Origin: a bacterium
GTDB taxonomy: Bacteria > Actinomycetota > Acidimicrobiia > Spongiisociales > UBA11373
Assembly: GCA_013202595.1 (NCBI GenBank)
Contig: JABMPV010000256.1
Span: forward strand, 1-9,549
Direction: 5' to 3'
DNA: 9,549 nt
Part shown: one piece after another, positions 6,248-9,549 of the stretch
Position numbering within the stretch: the stretch's first letter is position 1
How the letters are laid out: each line of letters opens with the position of its first letter
The notes under the pieces: model-generated
Database searches by the model: none
What the model was told of the DNA's origin: nothing
Seen by the model: the letters and a program-made list of their open reading frames with translations, nothing else
Made by a program: the position numbers and the translations under genes

Positions 6248-7507
6248 GTGACCATCGACGTAGCAGCAGCCAGAGCGCAGATCCCCGCACTGCAGCGCCG
6301 GGTGGACGGCAGAGGTGCCATCTATCTCGACGGCCCGGGGGGCACCCAGACCCCGGAATCTGTGGTCGAAGCGATGTCGTCGGTGCTCCGCGCCGGGATC
6401 TCCAACCACGACGGCCCGTTCGTCACCAGCCGGATCGCCGATGATTTGGCCGATAACGCCCGCCTCGCCGTGGCCGATCTGATCGCGGGACGGCCGGGCG
6501 AGGTGTCGTTCGGTCAGAACATGACCAGCCTCACGCTGGCATTCAGCCGGGCACTCGGTCGGACCTGGGGGCCCGGAGATGAGATCGTCGTCAGCCGTCT
6601 CGACCACGACGCCAACATCTCGCCGTGGCTCATTGCAGCCGACAGGGCGGGAGCCACGATCAGGTTCGCAGACTTCGACCCGGACGACGGCTGCCGCTTG
6701 CGTGCCGACCACATCGCCGAAGTGCTGTCCGATCGGACCCGCCTGGTCGCGTTCACCCACGCGTCCAACGCGTTCGGGACGGTCGTGGACGCGCGTGAGA
6801 TCACGGCACTGGCGCACGAGGTGGGAGCGACGGTCTTCGTCGACGCGGTCCACCTGGCTCCGCACTGGCCCATCGACGTCGGAGCGATCGGATGCGACAT
6901 CCTGGTTGCTTCGGCCTACAAGTTCTTCGGCCCGCACACCGGCATCATGTGGGGCCGCTCCGATCTCCTCGAGAGCATCGACGCAGTGAAGATCCGGCCC
7001 GCGCCGGGCACGGGGCCCGACAAATGGGAGACCGGGACGCCGAGTTACGAAAGCCTCGCCGGGGTGACCGCAGCGGTCGACCACCTCGCACGCCTCGGTG
7101 AGGGCCCGGACCGGAGGGCCGCGATGGGCCCGGCCATGGAGGCGGTGCGCGCCTATGAGGGCTCTCTGTCGAGGCGATTCATCGATGGAATCGCCGGGAT
7201 CGACGGCGTGGATCTGTACGGCGTGAAGGACGGTCCGGACCGGACACCGACCTTTGCGGTATCCATCGACGGAATCACACCTCAGCGGGCATCGGAACTC
7301 CTCGGCGAACAGGGCATCTTCACCTGGGCCGGCCACTACTACGCCATCGAGCCGATCGGCCGGCTGGGGCTGATGGAATCCGGCGGTCTGCTGCGTATCG
7401 GAATGGTCCACCACACGACGACCGACGAGGTCGATGTGGCCGTCGAGGCACTCGACCGTCTGGCAGCTGGCGCATCGCTCGCCGGCCTTCCCGACCCCAA
7501 CGGCTAG
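6248..7507 (+). CDS. Class V aminotransferase, cysteine-desulfurase-like (VC1184 type)
   Basis: A fold-type I PLP enzyme of 419 residues. Visible features are the N-terminal YLDGPGGTQ (26-34) and SNHDGPFVTSR (52-62), which I associate with the VC1184-like subfamily, then SNAFGT (173-178), the cofactor-contacting Asp199 and His202 in VDAVH, and the Schiff-base Lys225 in ASAYKFFGPHTG. A KWETGTPSYES segment (259-269) contributes to the phosphate/substrate side. The loop that carries the catalytic cysteine in IscS/SufS (GHHCA-like) reads GHYYA at 362-366 here, and the only cysteines are at 149 and 216, so sulfur transfer by the usual mechanism is unlikely. The true substrate is unknown. GTG 6248 was chosen for its AGGAG 6 nt upstream. 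Proximity to sat-cysC tempts a sulfur-metabolism label, but the hairpin between them argues for separate transcription. Confidence 0.9.
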   Translation: MTIDVAAARAQIPALQRRVDGRGAIYLDGPGGTQTPESVVEAMSSVLRAGISNHDGPFVTSRIADDLADNARLAVADLIAGRPGEVSFGQNMTSLTLAFSRALGRTWGPGDEIVVSRLDHDANISPWLIAADRAGATIRFADFDPDDGCRLRADHIAEVLSDRTRLVAFTHASNAFGTVVDAREITALAHEVGATVFVDAVHLAPHWPIDVGAIGCDILVASAYKFFGPHTGIMWGRSDLLESIDAVKIRPAPGTGPDKWETGTPSYESLAGVTAAVDHLARLGEGPDRRAAMGPAMEAVRAYEGSLSRRFIDGIAGIDGVDLYGVKDGPDRTPTFAVSIDGITPQRASELLGEQGIFTWAGHYYAIEPIGRLGLMESGGLLRIGMVHHTTTDEVDVAVEALDRLAAGASLAGLPDPNG

Positions 7508-7589
7508 AGCGACCGCCGCACGGACCGATCTCGCCCGTTGCTCCGCTCCACGGGGAATCGACCGGCCCCCTCTGCGCCATACACGGTTG

Positions 7590-7595
7590 TAGCCT
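7590..7595 (+). promoter_or_regulatory. -10-like element (TAGCCT) placed for a leaderless kinase-fusion transcript
   Basis: TAGCCT ends 6 nt before ATG 7602, the spacing expected if transcription starts at the A of the start codon. The gene has no Shine-Dalgarno (preceding bases GTCGCC), which supports leaderless expression. The remaining 7508-7589 spacer shows no clear terminator. Confidence 0.45.
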
Positions 7596-7601
7596 GTCGC
7601 C

Positions 7602-9419
7602 ATGCTCGATCCCGCACTCTGGCTGGCCGGAGTCGACGACGCCCCGCATCTCCTCGTCATCGGCGGCGCGTCGCTCGACGTCCTGCATGTGCAAGGGGCG
7701 CCGGTTGCCACCCCCGGCGGCTCCGGTCTCTATACGGCTCTGGCTGCCGCCCGGGCCGGGGTCAGGGTGACGATGCTGGCGCCGCGGCCCGATCCGATGC
7801 CCGACGCCCTCGCACCGGCTCTCGACCATCTGGAGTGGGTCGGGCCGATCGTCCCCCCTGAACGGCTCCCGCGCTTCGAGATCGCCTACGACTCGTCTGG
7901 AGCACCCACCCGGTACGACGCCTTCATGGGAGCCGAGGGCGAGATGACCCCCGATCTGCTGGGCATGCTCGACGAAGTGCCACGGTGGGTGTTCTGCGTG
8001 CCCTTTGCCGAACCGCAGCGTCAGCGCCTGTGGGTGGACACTCTCTCGACGCTGGGATGCGTCGTGGTGAGCACCACGTACATCCATGCGGCGATCGATC
8101 ACCCCGACCTCGTGAGATCAACGGCGGAGCAGTGCTCGGTCTTCGTCTGCAATCAGGATGAAGCCGACGCACTGTGGCCCGGGTGCGCCTCGCCCGCGAC
8201 CGGTGCGATCAGGTATCTCACGCTGGGACCGGGCGGCGCCATGGCGATGCAGGGCGACCACCACACCCGCATCCCCGGGGTCCCCGTCACCGTCGTGGAC
8301 ACCACCGGCGCAGGCGATACATTCACAGGAACGGCCGCCGCTCACCTCATCAGGGGGATGCATCCCGTCGAAGCCGGCCGCCGCGCTGTCGCAGCCTCGG
8401 CAGCCGAGGTCACAGGGGTAGGGCCCGCTCGCCTACTCGCGCCCGAACCGCTCCCCGACCCGCCGGTGGATGACCGGGTGACCGTCGACCCGGCGCAGGT
8501 CTTCGCGATCGCACGCCTCCTGGGCGGTCTCGACGACTTCTCCGGATCGGACTTCGCCGGAGAGACCTGGCCGCCCACCCATCACCCTGTGGCGCTCGAC
8601 ACACTCTTCGCATCGACGCTCCAGCAATGGGGCTTCTGGACAGTTCGCTCGGGTCGATGGGATCGCCCGATGATCGCCCCACTCGGCGGTGTCGAGCGCA
8701 AAGGAAGCGATTACCTGTCTGCAGCCTTCACCAGATGGCTCCACGACGAACCCGGCGGCCTCGGACCGGCCGCCATGGCTGCTCTGACCCGCCGGGCATT
8801 CGACAGCCGCCTCGCCGATGACGGCGGTACCAATCCGCTTCCCGAGTCGGACACCTACCACGGCCTCGCCACCGCCTACGGGCGCACGATGACCGGCCTC
8901 GTGTGGACCGCCGAGTCGATGGTGGCCGCCGCCGAAAGCACGGACCATCCGCTGTCGGCTCTCCTGCGCCTCCTCGATCATGTCGGGGGGTACCGGGAAG
9001 ATCCCCTCCGCAAGAAATCGGCCCTGCTCGGGGTCATCCTGCGCCAGCGCCCCGAGGCCTGGCTCAGAGAGGCAGCCGGGGACGACGCCCCACCCATCGT
9101 CGACTACCACATCCAGCGGACGTGTCTGAGGACGGGGATGGTCACCATCGCCGATCACTCACTTCGCAGGGCGGTAACCGATCGCTTGCTGCTCCCCTCA
9201 GCCGACGAGGAGGCGATCCGCAGGGCGTGCTACCTCGCTGTGGCCGCGCTGGCCGAGGAAAGCGGCCGCGACATGGGGACCGTGGATTGGTTCCTCTTCC
9301 AGATGCGCCGCCATTGCCCCGAGGCCACGACCCCGATCTGCTCCGCATGCCCCGCCGACTCCGCATGCAGCCACCACACAGCCCTGTTCCAACCGGTCTT
9401 CCGCACAACAGCGTATTGA
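7602..9419 (+). CDS. PfkB-family kinase fused to a Qng1/DUF2419-like putative glycosidase domain with a four-cysteine motif
   Basis: A 605-residue two-domain protein, about twice the length of a PfkB kinase. Residues about 15-285 are the kinase: IGGASLDV at 20-27, GGSGLYTALAAARAG (39-53, with Tyr where ribokinases usually have Asn), NQDEAD (184-189) and the anion-hole/catalytic DTTGAGDTFTG (233-243, Asp239). A proline-rich linker (282-290) leads to residues 300-605. There GFWTVRSG (344-351), VERKGSDYLSAAFTRWL (364-380), PIVDYHIQRTCLRTG (498-512) and GTVDWFLFQ (559-567) follow the order of features I recall in Qng1, a queuosine-5'-phosphate glycosidase with a DNA-glycosylase-like fold, including its two acidic sites (here Asp501 and Asp562). 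Cys572, 580, 583 and 589 form CX7CX2CX5C, close to the endonuclease III [4Fe-4S] pattern. Inference: the kinase makes a nucleoside 5'-phosphate and the second domain releases the base. The substrate is unknown. The kinase call is firm; the second domain is tentative. Confidence 0.85.
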   Translation: MLDPALWLAGVDDAPHLLVIGGASLDVLHVQGAPVATPGGSGLYTALAAARAGVRVTMLAPRPDPMPDALAPALDHLEWVGPIVPPERLPRFEIAYDSSGAPTRYDAFMGAEGEMTPDLLGMLDEVPRWVFCVPFAEPQRQRLWVDTLSTLGCVVVSTTYIHAAIDHPDLVRSTAEQCSVFVCNQDEADALWPGCASPATGAIRYLTLGPGGAMAMQGDHHTRIPGVPVTVVDTTGAGDTFTGTAAAHLIRGMHPVEAGRRAVAASAAEVTGVGPARLLAPEPLPDPPVDDRVTVDPAQVFAIARLLGGLDDFSGSDFAGETWPPTHHPVALDTLFASTLQQWGFWTVRSGRWDRPMIAPLGGVERKGSDYLSAAFTRWLHDEPGGLGPAAMAALTRRAFDSRLADDGGTNPLPESDTYHGLATAYGRTMTGLVWTAESMVAAAESTDHPLSALLRLLDHVGGYREDPLRKKSALLGVILRQRPEAWLREAAGDDAPPIVDYHIQRTCLRTGMVTIADHSLRRAVTDRLLLPSADEEAIRRACYLAVAALAEESGRDMGTVDWFLFQMRRHCPEATTPICSACPADSACSHHTALFQPVFRTTAY

Positions 9420-9422
9420 TGG

Positions 9423-9485
9423 TCCGGCATCCGGCATCCGACGTCCGACATCGGACGTCCGACATCCGACGTCCGACGTCCGACG
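9423..9485. repeat. Heptamer tandem array, nine units related to TCCGACR
   Basis: Units start every 7 bases from 9423: TCCGGCA twice, then TCCGACG, TCCGACA, TCGGACG, TCCGACA and TCCGACG three times. A decayed unit, TCCACGG, follows at 9486. The array starts 3 bases after the stop codon of the kinase fusion. One single-base variant unit (9451) makes a near-perfect palindrome with its neighbour. Confidence 0.9.
9442..9457 (+). terminator. Palindrome within the heptamer array, possible 3'-end hairpin
   Basis: CGTCCGA (9442-9448) and TCGGACG (9451-9457) are perfect inverted arms around CA. A second small hairpin, CGTCC/GGACG around AC, lies at 9484-9495. Either could fold at the 3' end of the kinase-fusion mRNA, but a 2-nt loop means some inner pairs must open, and there is no T-run. 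The terminator role is tentative. Confidence 0.3.
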
Positions 9486-9496
9486 TCCACGGACGG

Positions 9497-9545
9497 CAAT
9501 CAGCAATCAGCAATCAGCAATCAGCAATCAGCAATCAGCAATCAG
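9497..9545. repeat. Heptamer tandem array, seven perfect CAATCAG units
   Basis: CAATCAG repeats exactly at 9497, 9504, 9511, 9518, 9525, 9532 and 9539; the last four bases (CAAA) begin another unit but end with A in place of T, at the window edge. It is much more AT-rich (57% A+T per unit) than the rest of the window and follows the GC-rich array after an 11-bp junction (9486-9496). Its true length cannot be seen here. Confidence 0.95.
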
Positions 9546-9549
9546 CAAA

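Noticed and set aside
4415..7507. Sat-cysC and the class V aminotransferase as one sulfur-mobilisation operon
   Set aside because: A strong hairpin lies between them and the aminotransferase lacks the desulfurase cysteine, so neither co-transcription nor a sulfur-transfer role is supported.
6221..7711. Long minus-strand open frame of 496 codons opposite the PLP enzyme
   Set aside because: It mirrors the aminotransferase, has low-complexity Arg/Gly/Asp-rich content and no recognisable motif; the plus-strand gene has all PLP-site residues and a good ribosome-binding site.
9142..9513. Minus-strand open frames beginning in the heptamer array, with a repeating SDVGRR-like peptide
   Set aside because: The repeating peptide is simply the tandem DNA repeat translated, and the rest runs antisense to the kinase fusion. 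No separate repeat protein is supported.
9423..9545. Repeats considered as a CRISPR array
   Set aside because: The units are 7 bp with no spacers between them, so these are simple tandem repeats; no cas genes are present.
9423..9545. Repeats considered as iterons of a replication origin
   Set aside because: Iterons are usually longer and accompanied by an AT-rich unwinding region and a rep gene or dnaA boxes, none of which is visible.

Overview
The window is high-GC bacterial DNA with dense coding, frequent GTG starts, short intergenic gaps and several promoter-like sites placed so that transcripts would be leaderless. This fits an actinomycetote, perhaps an Acidimicrobiia-like lineage, but no marker gene here proves it.

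Layout. Bases 2-262 (+) are the 3' end of a multi-spanning membrane protein. It converges on, and overlaps by 23 bp, a minus-strand block read from 4286 down to 240: an unrecognised membrane protein of about eight helices, a PduO-type ATP:cob(I)alamin adenosyltransferase, a leucyl aminopeptidase (M17 family) and a polyprenyl-phosphate sugar-1-phosphate transferase. The first three are tightly packed (gaps of 21 and 2 nt). The sugar transferase may have its own promoter, and with the truncated membrane protein it suggests the edge of an exopolysaccharide/O-antigen locus.

A 128-bp divergent spacer separates this block from three plus-strand genes. First is a fused ATP sulfurylase-APS kinase that makes APS and then PAPS; it is followed by a 12-bp hairpin with a UUCG loop. 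Second is a class V PLP enzyme of the cysteine-desulfurase-like VC1184 type that lacks the desulfurase cysteine; its ribosome-binding site lies in an inverted repeat. Third is a 605-residue two-domain protein: an N-terminal PfkB sugar/nucleoside kinase joined to a C-terminal domain that resembles, from remembered sequence features, queuosine-5'-phosphate glycosidase (Qng1, DUF2419), and that carries an endonuclease III-like four-cysteine motif. This fusion is the most interesting item: it could phosphorylate a nucleoside and then release its base in one polypeptide.

Three bases after that gene the window runs into two abutting heptamer tandem arrays, nine units related to TCCGACR and then seven CAATCAG units, continuing to the end of the window. 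No RNA genes, CRISPR arrays, transposases or phage genes were seen, and no gene-free stretch exceeds 300 bp.
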